From Flavobacterium lipolyticum (GTDB taxonomy: Bacteria; Bacteroidota; Bacteroidia; Flavobacteriales; Flavobacteriaceae): a stretch of DNA of 64,000 nucleotides. The stretch spans positions 2,232,001 through 2,296,000 of the forward strand of contig NZ_JAJJMN010000001.1 in NCBI RefSeq assembly GCF_020905335.1, read 5' to 3'. The position numbers and the translations under genes were made by a program. This document shows, piece by piece, positions 23,846 through 32,490 of this stretch. A model generated the notes under the pieces. It was not told the origin of the DNA and searched no databases. It saw only the letters and a program-made list of their open reading frames with translations. Each line of letters begins with the position of its first letter. The stretch's first letter is position 1.

Positions 23846-25201
23846 CTAACTCTGCGGAAGCATTCCCGCCGTACGCAAGAGTTCGTAATGCTTTAAAATC
23901 GCATCCAATCGTGTGGCAACTTTATTGTATTTTGCCTGAAGCAAAGCATTGTCAGCATCAACCATTTCGGTTATTAAAACCAGTTGATTCATATATTTCA
24001 ATTTTACAATACGGTAATTTTCATCGGCCAAATCCAAAGCTTTATCTACTACAACAAACTTTTCAAGAATCTCCTGATACTGCGTATGCTCTCTAAACAG
24101 TTTGTCCTGAATTTCGTCTTTCAGAATCTCAGATTGCATTTCCTGCCATTTGATTTTGGTGTTTGCCTGATCCATTTTGGTCTTGTTCTTATACAGAGAC
24201 GAAAGATCGAAAGCAGCCTCAACCCCTACTTGCCCCAGCGTGTACAAATATGGATTGGGTGGAAAGAATTTGTAGTTCGGATAATAAAAACCATAGTTCC
24301 CAAAAAAATGAACCGTTGGCAGATAATTCCCTTTAACCAGTTTCAGCTCTGTTTTGCTAATATTCAGCTCCTGACTGGCAATTCGCATCTCCTCATTACT
24401 CAAAGCCTTATTCAGATAAAAATCATACGGATCTAAACCGTTCATTTCATCCAAACTGGCCGCCGTATCGATCGCTATTTCTTCGTTTTCCGGAAGTTGA
24501 ATTAGAGTTTTCAGATCGTGAAGCGCAATTTTTATGTTTTTGGAATTTGTAAGCGCATTTAATTCACGATCCGAAAGCTGTAATTCGGCTCTGATAACTT
24601 CATTTTTAGTCACTGCCCCATGTTTTCGAAGTGACTGTACTTCTCTCAATCGGCTTTTCTTTTCTTTGATGTTTTCTTCAAAAATCTTTTGCAGCTCCAT
24701 CATCTTATAAATTGCCAGATAGTTTGCCACCACCTCGAGTTCGACATCATTTTCGATCTTTTCTGTTTTTATTTTAGCAATTTCACTCTCCTGATTGGCA
24801 ATTTTGATGGCGTTATTTATTTTATTTCCGGCGTAGATTGGCATTTTAAAACTCGAATTCACCTCATAGAGTTCCGGAATCGCCTTTGTAACTTCTTTTC
24901 CGTTTAAAAACCCGTTTCCTTTGAATTCGGTAATATTAGTGATTCTGGAATACATACCGCTTAGTTGTACATCAGGCAATCGGAGTTCTTTTCTTTCTTT
25001 GATATTTTGCTCTGAGAGCGTAACCTCAAGTTGGGATCTGAGGATTTTTTTGTTGTTTTCTTTGGCCAGCTTCAAAGCTTCTTTCAGTGAAACCGAATGA
25101 ACTTCCTGCGCTTTTATGCCATTAAATGCCCATACAAGTAAAAATAAGAGCAGGATTTTAGGAAAACAATCGTTCGTAGAATTTGTTGTTTTAAGGAACA
25201 T
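23846..25201 (-). CDS. TolC-family outer-membrane efflux protein
   Basis: The 451-residue protein has a signal peptide ending near GIKAQ and the two outer-membrane-factor repeats with long amphipathic helices (VSLKEALKLAKENNKKI at the start, SLDEMNGLDPYDFYLNKALS in the middle). It forms the trimeric exit duct for the EmrA/EmrB-like pump downstream. The 118-bp gap to the adaptor gene contains no gene. Confidence 0.9.
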   Translation of the reverse strand: MFLKTTNSTNDCFPKILLLFLLVWAFNGIKAQEVHSVSLKEALKLAKENNKKILRSQLEVTLSEQNIKERKELRLPDVQLSGMYSRITNITEFKGNGFLNGKEVTKAIPELYEVNSSFKMPIYAGNKINNAIKIANQESEIAKIKTEKIENDVELEVVANYLAIYKMMELQKIFEENIKEKKSRLREVQSLRKHGAVTKNEVIRAELQLSDRELNALTNSKNIKIALHDLKTLIQLPENEEIAIDTAASLDEMNGLDPYDFYLNKALSNEEMRIASQELNISKTELKLVKGNYLPTVHFFGNYGFYYPNYKFFPPNPYLYTLGQVGVEAAFDLSSLYKNKTKMDQANTKIKWQEMQSEILKDEIQDKLFREHTQYQEILEKFVVVDKALDLADENYRIVKLKYMNQLVLITEMVDADNALLQAKYNKVATRLDAILKHYELLRTAGMLPQS

Positions 25202-25464
25202 GAATACATAAATAATTTAAGTTGCAAAGTTCCTTCATTTTTCTCATTGACTGATAATTCTAAAAAGTCAAAAACATATTCATTTCGGACAAATGTTAAA
25301 ATCGGATTTTTCGAAAACGTTATACTAAGACACTGGAAAACAATTTATTACAAAATAGCTTTGGATTGTGATTTTTCACGCATCTTTTAAAGAATTTAAG
25401 CCGATTTTTATTTTTCCCTCTCGCAGATTCCGCAGATTGAGCAGATTATTAAAGAGTTAAAAAT

Positions 25465-26286
25465 TTACTTTTGCTCCAAAATCTCTTCACCATTTAAGTA
25501 ATCGGAAGGTCTTTGTCCTAAAATCTTGAAAAATGTGTTACTGAACGTTGGAACACTATTATATCCAACTTCTTCAGCTACCTCTTTCACCGAAAGCTTT
25601 CTTTCTAATAACAACTCGATTGCCTTTAAAATTCTTCGAATAGTATAATATTGAATGAAGGACATCCCCAGATCTTTCTGAAACAAGCGATACAAAGAGC
25701 GTTCGCTATATCCGAATTCATGCGCTACATCAGCAAATAAAATCGTTTCTCCCAGATTATTCTCGATATGACGTAAAATCTTTCCAAGTCGTTTGTCTTT
25801 TGGCTGCGGTAATCCCAAAGGCAAATTGGTAGTACATATTTGAGGCAGAATCGCTTTTATAGCTTTGGCGATGGTAAAGTTTGGAGTTCCTTTCTCAAGA
25901 TCGCCATTCCATCGATTCGTAAAAAGCATCATTTGAAGCAGTAAATTATTGACCGGATAAATTCCCTCGGTCTTATAAAACTCATTTTCGTCTTTTTCAA
26001 CCGGAAAATACAGGTTTCGCATCGTAACATTTTCCGACTTTGGTTCAATACTATGTTCCACCCCGCTCGGAATCCAGATAAAATGACGTGCCGGTAAAAA
26101 ATAGGTTTTGGTTTCGGTGGTTACAAAGACAACATCCCCTTCGGCATACAACAACTGTGCTTTGTCGTGTTTATGTGTAGGCACAAACAACTCCCCCATC
26201 AAATCGTGGTGACAGTAAATACTTTTTTTATCGGCATCTACTTTTTTGATGTAATACTTATCTAATTTCTGACCGGAATATTCCAT
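25465..26286 (-). CDS. AraC-family regulator with cupin sensor domain
   Basis: The 273-residue protein has an N-terminal cupin-like domain (PTHKHDKAQLLYAEGD, then PSGVEHSIEP) and a C-terminal pair of AraC helix-turn-helix motifs (TILFADVAHEFGYSERSLYRLFQ and LSVKEVAEEVGYNSVPTFSNTF). It is encoded upstream of the efflux operon on the same strand with a 263-bp gap, so it may both share the locus and control the pump in response to a small ligand; the ligand is not known. Confidence 0.9.
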   Translation of the reverse strand: MEYSGQKLDKYYIKKVDADKKSIYCHHDLMGELFVPTHKHDKAQLLYAEGDVVFVTTETKTYFLPARHFIWIPSGVEHSIEPKSENVTMRNLYFPVEKDENEFYKTEGIYPVNNLLLQMMLFTNRWNGDLEKGTPNFTIAKAIKAILPQICTTNLPLGLPQPKDKRLGKILRHIENNLGETILFADVAHEFGYSERSLYRLFQKDLGMSFIQYYTIRRILKAIELLLERKLSVKEVAEEVGYNSVPTFSNTFFKILGQRPSDYLNGEEILEQK

Positions 26287-26590
26287 TGGAGTTTATACAA
26301 TGTTTTTGCAACTTTAAATATAAGAAATTTAAATTCCAATTGTTTTAAATACCAAATTCCAAAGTTAAACCATGAAACTTTAACCGCAAAGTCCGCAAGG
26401 TTTTTTTAAATACAAAACTCTCCATAAACGCAAAGTCCGCAAAGCTTAATAGTTAAATTTATCCACATATTACTTAGGATTTAAACCAAGGAGAATCTTT
26501 ATAAACTGTGGCTAAAAAAAACGGATCAAGAACAAAACCTGGGGAGGAATGTCAAAATAAAATTAGAAATTTGTAATCTAAGAATTAGAT

Positions 26591-26938
26591 ATGACACCTA
26601 TAGAGCTTTTAAAATTTATGCTTCCTGATTTTTTAATAGAATACTTTGAAGTAGTTTCTACCACTAACACAGAAGAAGTATTGCATCTGTATTTTGAAGA
26701 AAAAATAAAACCTCCACAAGAGTTTAATTCTTTTGAATTGATTTCTAAGGGGTTTCTTGATGAGATTACTATTCAGGATTTTCCATTAAGAGGTAAATTT
26801 GTGTATTTACACATCAAAAGACGCCGTTGGACTAATAAAACCAATGGAGAAATCATCAAAAGAGATTGGACTTTAGTTGCTAAAGGAACTCGCATGACTC
26901 AGGAGTTTGCGACTTTTTTAAAAGAAATTAATAGATAA
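26591..26938 (+). CDS. ISAon1-type transposon N-terminal region protein (copy 2)
   Basis: The 115-residue product is identical to that of 18418-18765. The frame ends GAAATTAATAGATAAG, where the transposase frame is open in the +1 phase, just after a T6A4 run that could favour slippage. Confidence 0.88.
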   Translation: MTPIELLKFMLPDFLIEYFEVVSTTNTEEVLHLYFEEKIKPPQEFNSFELISKGFLDEITIQDFPLRGKFVYLHIKRRRWTNKTNGEIIKRDWTLVAKGTRMTQEFATFLKEINR

Positions 26939-27065
26939 GAGTGCTACAGATTGTCATACTATTGGAGGCTTTTTCGGAGTTAACGGAAAGAGACTCCAAA
27001 GACAATACAAAAAACATTTAAGCTCGTTTAATACATGGGCTCCACGCGAACATGCGCACCAATGG

Positions 27066-27914
27066 ATGATTTACCCTGAAAACATGGGCACTCATTTATC
27101 CATTGACGAGGTGGCTTTGTCTCAGGGGGAACTTTATACTATCCTGACCAACAAGAAATTCAAAGGCAAAAAAGGTTGCCTGGTAGCTATTGTTGCCGGA
27201 ACTAAAGCAGATCAGGTTATAGAACACATCAGAAAGATTGATTACAAGAAAAGATCTTTTGTCAAAGAGATAACGCTCGATATGGCTAATTCCATGAAGC
27301 TAATCTCTAAGAAATGTTTTCCTAAAGCCATACAGGTTACAGATCGGTTCCATGTTCAAAAATTAGCACTCGAAGCAGTACAAGAGATTAGAATCAAACA
27401 TCGCTGGGAAGCTATGGACTTTGAGAATCAATCGATACTACAAGCCAAATTAGAAAACAAAACATACATTCCCCAGCTTTTACCTAACGGAGATTCTGTT
27501 AAACAGTTATTAGCCAGAAGTAGGTATCTACTTTATAAGTCTCGCGAAAAATGGACTCGGAGCCAAGAAGAAAGAGCACAAATGGTATTTGAACTATATC
27601 CTGACATTAAAACAGCTTACAATTTAAACCAACAGCTTCGAGGAATTTACAATAACTACAATGACAAACATATTGCCATGACCAAACTGGCACATTGGTA
27701 TAGAAATGTAGAAGAATCAGGTTTTAAAAACTTTAATATTCTACTCAATACCATAACTATTAATTATCAGTCAATCTTAAACTATTTTGATAATAGAAGC
27801 ACAAATGCTTCGGCAGAATCTTTCAATGCTAAAATAAAAGCTTTTAGAAGTCAATTTAGAGGAGTGAGCAATATAGATTTTTTCTTGTTCAGATTATCTA
27901 ATCTTTTTGCTTAA
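27066..27914 (+). CDS. ISAon1-type transposase, DDE catalytic part (copy 2)
   Basis: The 282-residue product is identical to that of 17442-18290, with the DDE-type segments intact. The frame is open back to about 26922 and encodes helix-turn-helix-like residues before the first ATG, so the true N-terminus is probably earlier than 27066. Both copies look intact and potentially active. Confidence 0.9.
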   Translation: MIYPENMGTHLSIDEVALSQGELYTILTNKKFKGKKGCLVAIVAGTKADQVIEHIRKIDYKKRSFVKEITLDMANSMKLISKKCFPKAIQVTDRFHVQKLALEAVQEIRIKHRWEAMDFENQSILQAKLENKTYIPQLLPNGDSVKQLLARSRYLLYKSREKWTRSQEERAQMVFELYPDIKTAYNLNQQLRGIYNNYNDKHIAMTKLAHWYRNVEESGFKNFNILLNTITINYQSILNYFDNRSTNASAESFNAKIKAFRSQFRGVSNIDFFLFRLSNLFA

Positions 27915-28031
27915 TCCCCAACTTTTGAACCTGATCCAAAGTAAAGTCGTAAAGTTTTCAGATAGAAATTACTTTTTTATCGATAGGTATTTTGCACCTG
28001 ATCGCTTTTAGAGGGGGATATTTTTAAAAAC

Positions 28032-28063
28032 AAAAAAGCTTCTGATTTCTCAGAAGCTTTTTT
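28032..28063 (-). terminator. Terminator of tRNA-Leu
   Basis: AAAAAAGCTTCTGA and TCAGAAGCTTTTTT pair perfectly over 14 bp around TTTC, five bases after the tRNA 3' end on the minus strand. Confidence 0.9.
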
Positions 28064-28067
28064 TCGG

Positions 28068-28149
28068 TGCGGATAATAGGACTCGAACCTACACGCCTTG
28101 CGGCACCAGATCCTAAGTCTGGCATGTCTACCAATTTCACCATATCCGC
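28068..28149 (-). tRNA. tRNA-Leu (TAG)
   Basis: The 82-nt class II tRNA has acceptor GCGGATA/TATCCGC, anticodon stem CCAGA/TCTGG with loop CTTAGGA (anticodon TAG), a long variable arm TGCCGCAAGGCG and T-arm GTAGGTTCGAGTCCTAT, with discriminator A. CCA is not encoded. Confidence 0.96.
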
Positions 28150-28163
28150 GGCTATTGTGGGTG

Positions 28164-28192
28164 CAAAGATAGACATACTTTCGAATATTCAA
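28164..28192 (-). promoter_or_regulatory. Promoter of tRNA-Leu
   Basis: On the minus strand TTG (28190-28192) is followed after 18 bases by TATCTTTG (28164-28171), the same -7 word as at tRNA-Asp copy 1. Confidence 0.8.
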
Positions 28193-28269
28193 AGAAAAAA
28201 AATGAAAAATTTCGAAAAAAATATTAATTCTCTTTTTTGTACTTTTGGATTTCTATAAAAATAATTTAA

Positions 28270-29658
28270 ATGGAAAATATTAAGTCCTACGTTCAACAAC
28301 ATAAAGATCGGTTTATCAATGAATTGATCGAATTATTAAAGATTCCGTCGGTAAGTGCCGACACTGCATACTCCCAAGATGTTATTGATACTGCCGAAGC
28401 AGTAAAAGAAAGTTTATCGAAAGCAGGCTGCGATTTTGTCGAAACTTGCGACACTCCGGGGTACCCAATTATTTATGGAGAGAAAATAATCGATCCAAAT
28501 TTACCAACGGTTCTGGTTTACGGACATTATGATGTTCAACCGCCAGATCCATTAGAATTATGGACTTCACCACCTTTTGAGCCTGTGATCAAAACGACAG
28601 AGATTCATCCTGAGGGAGCGATCTTCGCTCGTGGTGCCTGTGACGACAAAGGTCAGATGTACATGCACGTAAAAGCGTTGGAATACATGGTTCAGAACAA
28701 TGTATTGCCTTGTAATGTAAAATTCATGATCGAAGGGGAAGAAGAAGTAGGTTCAGCAAGTTTAGCGTGGTTTGTAGAACGCAATCAGGAAAAACTGAAA
28801 AACGACGTGATCTTAATTTCTGATACAGGAATGATTTCGAATCAACAACCATCAATAACGACAGGTTTAAGAGGTTTGAGTTATGTTGAGGTTGAAGTTA
28901 CAGGACCAAATCGTGATTTACATTCCGGTTTATATGGTGGAGCTGTAGCGAACCCAATTAATATTCTAGCCAAAATGATTGCTGCGCTTCACGACGAAGA
29001 CAATCATATTACGATTCCTGGGTTCTACGATAAAGTACAGGAATTATCTCTTGAAGAAAGAGCCGAAATGGCAAAAGCGCCTTTCAGCTTAGAAAAATAT
29101 AAAAAAGCCTTAAATCTAAACGATGTTTACGGTGAAAAAGGATATGTAACGAACGAGCGCAACTCTATTCGTCCAACTTTAGACGTAAACGGAATCTGGG
29201 GTGGATATACAGGCGAGGGTGCTAAAACGGTTATCGCGAGTAAGGCTTTTGCTAAAATCTCGATGCGTTTGGTTCCGGGTCAGGACTGGGAAGAAATCAC
29301 AGAACTTTTCACTAAGCATTTTACAAACATTGCTCCGGCGGGAGTTACGGTAAAAGTAACGCCACACCACGGAGGTCAGGGTTATGTAACGCCAATTGAC
29401 AGTATTGGATATCAGGCGGCCAACAAAGCCTATACAGAAACTTTTGGAGTGCCTGCAATCCCGGTTCGTTCAGGAGGTAGTATTCCGATTGTAGCTTTGT
29501 TTGAAAAAGAACTAAAAAGTAAAACCATTTTAATGGGCTTCGGATTAGACAGTGATGCCATTCACTCGCCAAACGAGCATTTTGGAATCTTCAATTACTT
29601 AAAAGGAATTGAGACTATTCCGTTGTTTTACAAATATTTTGTAGAGCTTTCGAAGTAA
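28270..29658 (+). CDS. M20-family dipeptidase (CNDP-like)
   Basis: The 462-residue protein follows the dizinc M20 pattern: VYGHYDVQPPDPLELW with the first His, RGACDDKGQMYMHV with the bridging Asp, the catalytic EGEEEVGS, ISDTGM, a dimerisation domain beginning near GLRGLSYVEVEVTGPNRDLHSG, and a C-terminal His in AIHSPNEHF. It hydrolyses dipeptides such as carnosine-like or Cys-Gly substrates. TACTTTTG at 28240-28247 is a perfect -7 element 22 bases before the ATG. The gene is monocistronic. Confidence 0.93.
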   Translation: MENIKSYVQQHKDRFINELIELLKIPSVSADTAYSQDVIDTAEAVKESLSKAGCDFVETCDTPGYPIIYGEKIIDPNLPTVLVYGHYDVQPPDPLELWTSPPFEPVIKTTEIHPEGAIFARGACDDKGQMYMHVKALEYMVQNNVLPCNVKFMIEGEEEVGSASLAWFVERNQEKLKNDVILISDTGMISNQQPSITTGLRGLSYVEVEVTGPNRDLHSGLYGGAVANPINILAKMIAALHDEDNHITIPGFYDKVQELSLEERAEMAKAPFSLEKYKKALNLNDVYGEKGYVTNERNSIRPTLDVNGIWGGYTGEGAKTVIASKAFAKISMRLVPGQDWEEITELFTKHFTNIAPAGVTVKVTPHHGGQGYVTPIDSIGYQAANKAYTETFGVPAIPVRSGGSIPIVALFEKELKSKTILMGFGLDSDAIHSPNEHFGIFNYLKGIETIPLFYKYFVELSK

Positions 29659-29742
29659 TTTAACCGCAAAGAACGCAACGATTTACGCTAAGTTCGCTGT
29701 TTTTTTGGTTCGCTAAGACGTAAAAGTTAAATCTTAAGATGT

Positions 29743-29772
29743 AAAATCCGTTCAGAAATGAACGGATTTTTT
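29743..29772 (+). terminator. Terminator after the M20 dipeptidase unit
   Basis: AAAATCCGTTCA (29743-29754) pairs with TGAACGGATTTT (29759-29770) around GAAA, with a T-run. Confidence 0.9.
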
Positions 29773-29775
29773 TAT

Positions 29776-29978
29776 GGGTGTTTCTGCCGTGGCGGATGGG
29801 CTTTCGGCTAAAGCCAATATATGCCTGTATTTCTCCAATCTCCAGCTAAAGCTGAAGGCAATTCAAATTTTGTCTCTCTGCACCTCTGCACCTTTGAACC
29901 TTTGTCACTTTGAGCCTCAAAAAATAAACCCTCAGAACCTTAGCGTCTTAGAATCTCAGCACCTTTTTCAAAAAAATC
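29776..29978. repeat. Dispersed repeats (GGCTAAAGCC, CTCCAGCTAAAGCTG, CACCTTTG words)
   Basis: TTCGGCTAAAGCCAA and CTCCAGCTAAAGCTGAAGGC form a pair also seen at 20755 and 32307. They are followed by low-complexity CTCTGCACCTTTGAACCTTTG words like those at 62735-62755. Nothing in 29659-29978 looks coding. Confidence 0.6.
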
Positions 29979-30032
29979 TTGCATATTAAAAAAATAACTC
30001 TACATTTGTAGAGCAACATCTATAATTGTAGA
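29979..30032 (+). promoter_or_regulatory. Promoter overlapped by two BlaI/MecI-like dyads
   Basis: TTG (29979-29981), 19 bases, TACATTTG (30001-30008): a full promoter. The -7 element is embedded in the palindrome CTCTACA-TT-TGTAGAG (29998-30013). A second dyad TCTATA-AT-TGTAGA (30019-30032) lies at the start site. Both fit the TACA-N2-TGTA core bound by BlaI/MecI repressors, and a BlaI gene lies 600 bp downstream. Bound repressor would block the promoter directly. Confidence 0.75.
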
Positions 30033-30046
30033 ATAAAAATAATCAA

Positions 30047-30469
30047 ATGAGACAACTGGTATTCTTGTTATTTTGTGGAGTAATGCTTTTAGGATGCAAA
30101 AGTAAACCGATCAATCAGATTGTGGATAAGAAAAGGGAAGGTACCTGGATTGACAATTACAAGCAGGACAGTACAGTTTATAAATCGTTTGAGTATTACA
30201 AACACGATCAACCAGTAAAAAAGTGGAAATCATATATCAACGGAAAAATATATAAAACAGAGAAATATAAAAACGGAAGCTGCCTAGTAAAGTATTATTA
30301 CGAAAACGGAAAAGTACAATCCAAAGGAAAAACAAAAATCGAAGTCAATTCAATAGAAACGCACTGGTTTTATTTCGGTGATTGGAAGTTTTATTCGGAT
30401 AAAGGGAAATTAATTGAAGTTAAAAAATACGATAACGGTGAGTTGATTTCGGAACGGATGGTGGAGTAG
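30047..30469 (+). CDS. Lipoprotein with MORN-like repeats
   Basis: The 140-residue protein has a signal peptide with lipobox LLGC (residues 14-17). The rest consists of YxNGxxxxxxKYxNG-type strands (KREGTWIDNYKQ, YYENGKVQSKGK, GKLIEVKKYDNGELIS) resembling MORN/YwqK repeats. Its role is unknown; such proteins are usually surface or periplasmic. It stands directly behind a promoter covered by BlaI-like operators and 175 bp ahead of the BlaI/BlaR pair, so it is the likely regulated effector of that sensor. Confidence 0.8.
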   Translation: MRQLVFLLFCGVMLLGCKSKPINQIVDKKREGTWIDNYKQDSTVYKSFEYYKHDQPVKKWKSYINGKIYKTEKYKNGSCLVKYYYENGKVQSKGKTKIEVNSIETHWFYFGDWKFYSDKGKLIEVKKYDNGELISERMVE

Positions 30470-30644
30470 ACAGAAGAACAAAGAGCAAAGAGCAAAGAAC
30501 AAAGAGAATAGAACAAAGAACAAAGAGAATAGAATAAAGATTATAGAATTAGTGTAGCATGCAGGGGAATCATTGAAATCATTTCAATCCGTGGCAAAAA
30601 AAACTCAGCAACTTAGTAACTCAGAACCTTAGCACCTTAAACAA

Positions 30645-31016
30645 ATGCAATTATCAAACTCAGAAGAACAATTAATGGAGCATCTCTGGAAGCTCGAAAA
30701 GGCTTTTATGAAAGATTTGCTCGAAGCGTATCCGGAGCCAAAACCGGCAACAACAACAGTTGCGACGCTTTTGAAACGAATGATTGACAAAAAATTCGTA
30801 GCCTATAATGAATTCGGAAATTCAAGAGAATACTATCCGTTAGTGAAAAAAACAGCTTATTTCTCTAAGCATGTCAACGGGTTAATTAGTAATTTTTTTA
30901 ATAATTCGGCTTCTCAATTTGCTTCGTTTTTTACAACGGAAACCGATTTGTCAACATCGGAATTAGAAGAACTCAGAAAAATAATTGATTCACAGATTAA
31001 AAAAAAGAAAAAATGA
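30645..31016 (+). CDS. BlaI/MecI-family transcriptional repressor
   Basis: The 123-residue winged-helix protein opens with SNSEEQLMEHLWKLEKAF and has TTTVATLLKRMIDKKFVAY, the recognition region of the family, with a C-terminal dimerisation helix. Family members bind TACA-N2-TGTA dyads and are cleaved or released when the partner M56 protein is activated. Its stop overlaps the start of the M56 gene by ATGA. A separate promoter is not obvious in the purine-rich gap 30470-30644 (AGAACAAAGAGCAAAG repeats). Confidence 0.92.
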   Translation: MQLSNSEEQLMEHLWKLEKAFMKDLLEAYPEPKPATTTVATLLKRMIDKKFVAYNEFGNSREYYPLVKKTAYFSKHVNGLISNFFNNSASQFASFFTTETDLSTSELEELRKIIDSQIKKKKK

Positions 31017-32236
31017 TAAGCTATCTTTTAAAATCGGGAATACTGCTTTTGATTTTTTATGCAGTATATAAAATGGTATTGGAAAACGAAAAAATGTTTC
31101 GTTTTAATCGTGCGTATTTGCTGGTGAGTTTGGTTTTTAGCTTTGTAATTCCGTTGCAAATTATCTCGATTGGATCTTTTGTTACAGATAGAATTGGGTT
31201 GGTTCAATTGAATGAACTGGTACTCGAGAGAAGTACTGGACGGCTTAATACAATCTCGGCCAATGACTTTCTGTTGGTTTTGATTGTAGTGCTTTATGGT
31301 GCTGTGTTTTGTATGTTGATGGCTCGCTTTGTATGGAATCTTATTTCATTTTTTAAGAAAACACAGAGCAATGAGATACAGTTTGTAAATGGACAAAAGA
31401 TCGTACTGGTTCAGGAAGGGGGCTTGCCGTACTCTTTCTGGAAATCAATTTTTGTTAATAAAACAGAATTTGAAAATGGTAAGATTCCATCAGAATTAAT
31501 AGTACACGAAAACGCACATTTAAAGCAAAGGCATACCTTGGATGTTCTTTTTATTGAGCTGCTGCAGATTGTTTTTTGGTTCAATCCGTTGCTTATTCTC
31601 TATAAAAAAGCAATTAAACTGAATCATGAATTTCTGGCCGATGAAGCTGTAAATGTTCGATTTAGAGAGGTTAAAAGCTATCAATATTTATTGCTTGATT
31701 TTGCTTCCAATAAAAATACGGTTGCTCTGGCGAGCAATATCAATTATTTAATAACTAAAAAACGTTTACTTATGATGACCAAAAAAGAATCTCCGATTAA
31801 AATTGTGTTTAAAGTATTTACTGTAGGTGCAATTTATGCCTTGTTATTGTTTGTTTTTAGTACTAAAACAATGGCTCAAAAACCGCCAATCAAAGGTGAT
31901 ATCAAAGAGAAAGACCTTTATGTTCTGGAAGATGTCGAGAAATTGCCTGAATATCCGGGGGGCATGACAGCATTTTATAAGTTTATAGGGAAGAATTTCA
32001 AAATGCCGGCGGCCGTTGGGAAAAGTAAAATTGAAGGAAAAACATATATGGAATTCACTATTGAAAAAGATGGTAGTCTTTCGGATATTAAAACAATTAA
32101 AGACTCCGGTTATGGGATAGGGAATGAGATTATCCGTGTCCTGAAGCTTTCGCCAAAATGGACTGCTGCAACGCAAAAAGGAAAAGCGGTTAGGGTGATG
32201 TACAGTTTGCCAATTACAGTTCAGGCTGAGAAATAG
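31013..32236 (+). CDS. BlaR1-like M56 metallopeptidase sensor with TonB-C domain
   Basis: The 407-residue protein has membrane helices near residues 3-20, 35-55, 85-105 and a last one near 270-290. The zinc motif HENAH lies near residue 164 and the downstream Glu in NHEFLADEAV near 210. The extracytoplasmic C-terminus (residues about 310-407, PEYPGGMTAFYKFIG ... VRVMYSLPITVQ) is a TonB C-terminal-like domain instead of a beta-lactam-binding one. It probably senses an envelope state and inactivates the BlaI-type repressor. The genes overlap by four bases. Confidence 0.88.
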   Translation: MISYLLKSGILLLIFYAVYKMVLENEKMFRFNRAYLLVSLVFSFVIPLQIISIGSFVTDRIGLVQLNELVLERSTGRLNTISANDFLLVLIVVLYGAVFCMLMARFVWNLISFFKKTQSNEIQFVNGQKIVLVQEGGLPYSFWKSIFVNKTEFENGKIPSELIVHENAHLKQRHTLDVLFIELLQIVFWFNPLLILYKKAIKLNHEFLADEAVNVRFREVKSYQYLLLDFASNKNTVALASNINYLITKKRLLMMTKKESPIKIVFKVFTVGAIYALLLFVFSTKTMAQKPPIKGDIKEKDLYVLEDVEKLPEYPGGMTAFYKFIGKNFKMPAAVGKSKIEGKTYMEFTIEKDGSLSDIKTIKDSGYGIGNEIIRVLKLSPKWTAATQKGKAVRVMYSLPITVQAEK

Positions 32237-32306
32237 GTATTTTTAAAGGGACAGAGGTTCAAAGGTGCAGAGGGGTAAAGGAGTTAAAGATTTTCTTTTG
32301 AATAGA

Positions 32307-32368
32307 ATAGCCTCCAGCTTTAGCTGGAGGTTTGAATGATGAGGTGAGTGGCTTTAGCCAAATAAGTT
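32307..32368. repeat. CCTCCAGCTTTAGCTGGAGG palindrome plus GGCTTTAGCC
   Basis: CCTCCAGC and GCTGGAGG form a near-perfect palindrome around TTTA. A GTGGCTTTAGCCA word follows about 35 bases later. The same pair occurs at 20755-20808 and 29809-29863. Confidence 0.7.
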
Positions 32369-32412
32369 CAGGATTTGAATTTTGTTTTTCTGTACCTCGC
32401 ACCTTTTCAAAA

Positions 32413-32443
32413 AAAATCCGCTTCCAGAACCTGAAAGCGGATA
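32413..32443 (-). terminator. Terminator for the saccharopine dehydrogenase-like gene
   Basis: ATCCGCTT and AAGCGGAT pair around CCAGAACCTGA, with A-rich flanks on the left giving a U-run on the minus strand. It lies about 50 bases past the stop codon. Confidence 0.6.
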
Positions 32444-32490
32444 AAATAAAAAACTAAAAAAAAAATTCTAAAAAACAAACAATCCAGATC

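Larger units (their letters stand above)
26523..27937 (+). mobile_element. ISAon1-type ISL3-family insertion sequence, copy 2
   Basis: It has the same 1415 bp and the same termini as 17419-18833 but in the plus orientation. Flanking 8-mers are AAAAAAAC (26515-26522) and AAAGTAAA (27938-27945). They do not duplicate each other, but equal the reverse complements of the flanks of copy 1 (17411-17418 and 18834-18841). ISL3 elements normally make 8-bp duplications, so flipping the segment between the copies restores a perfect duplication at both. Confidence 0.95.

Noticed and set aside
17419..27937. Composite transposon formed by the two ISAon1-type copies
   Set aside because: A composite transposon would show one matching duplication at the outer ends. 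Here the outer flanks (17411-17418 and 27938-27945) differ, and matches are crosswise, which fits inversion instead.
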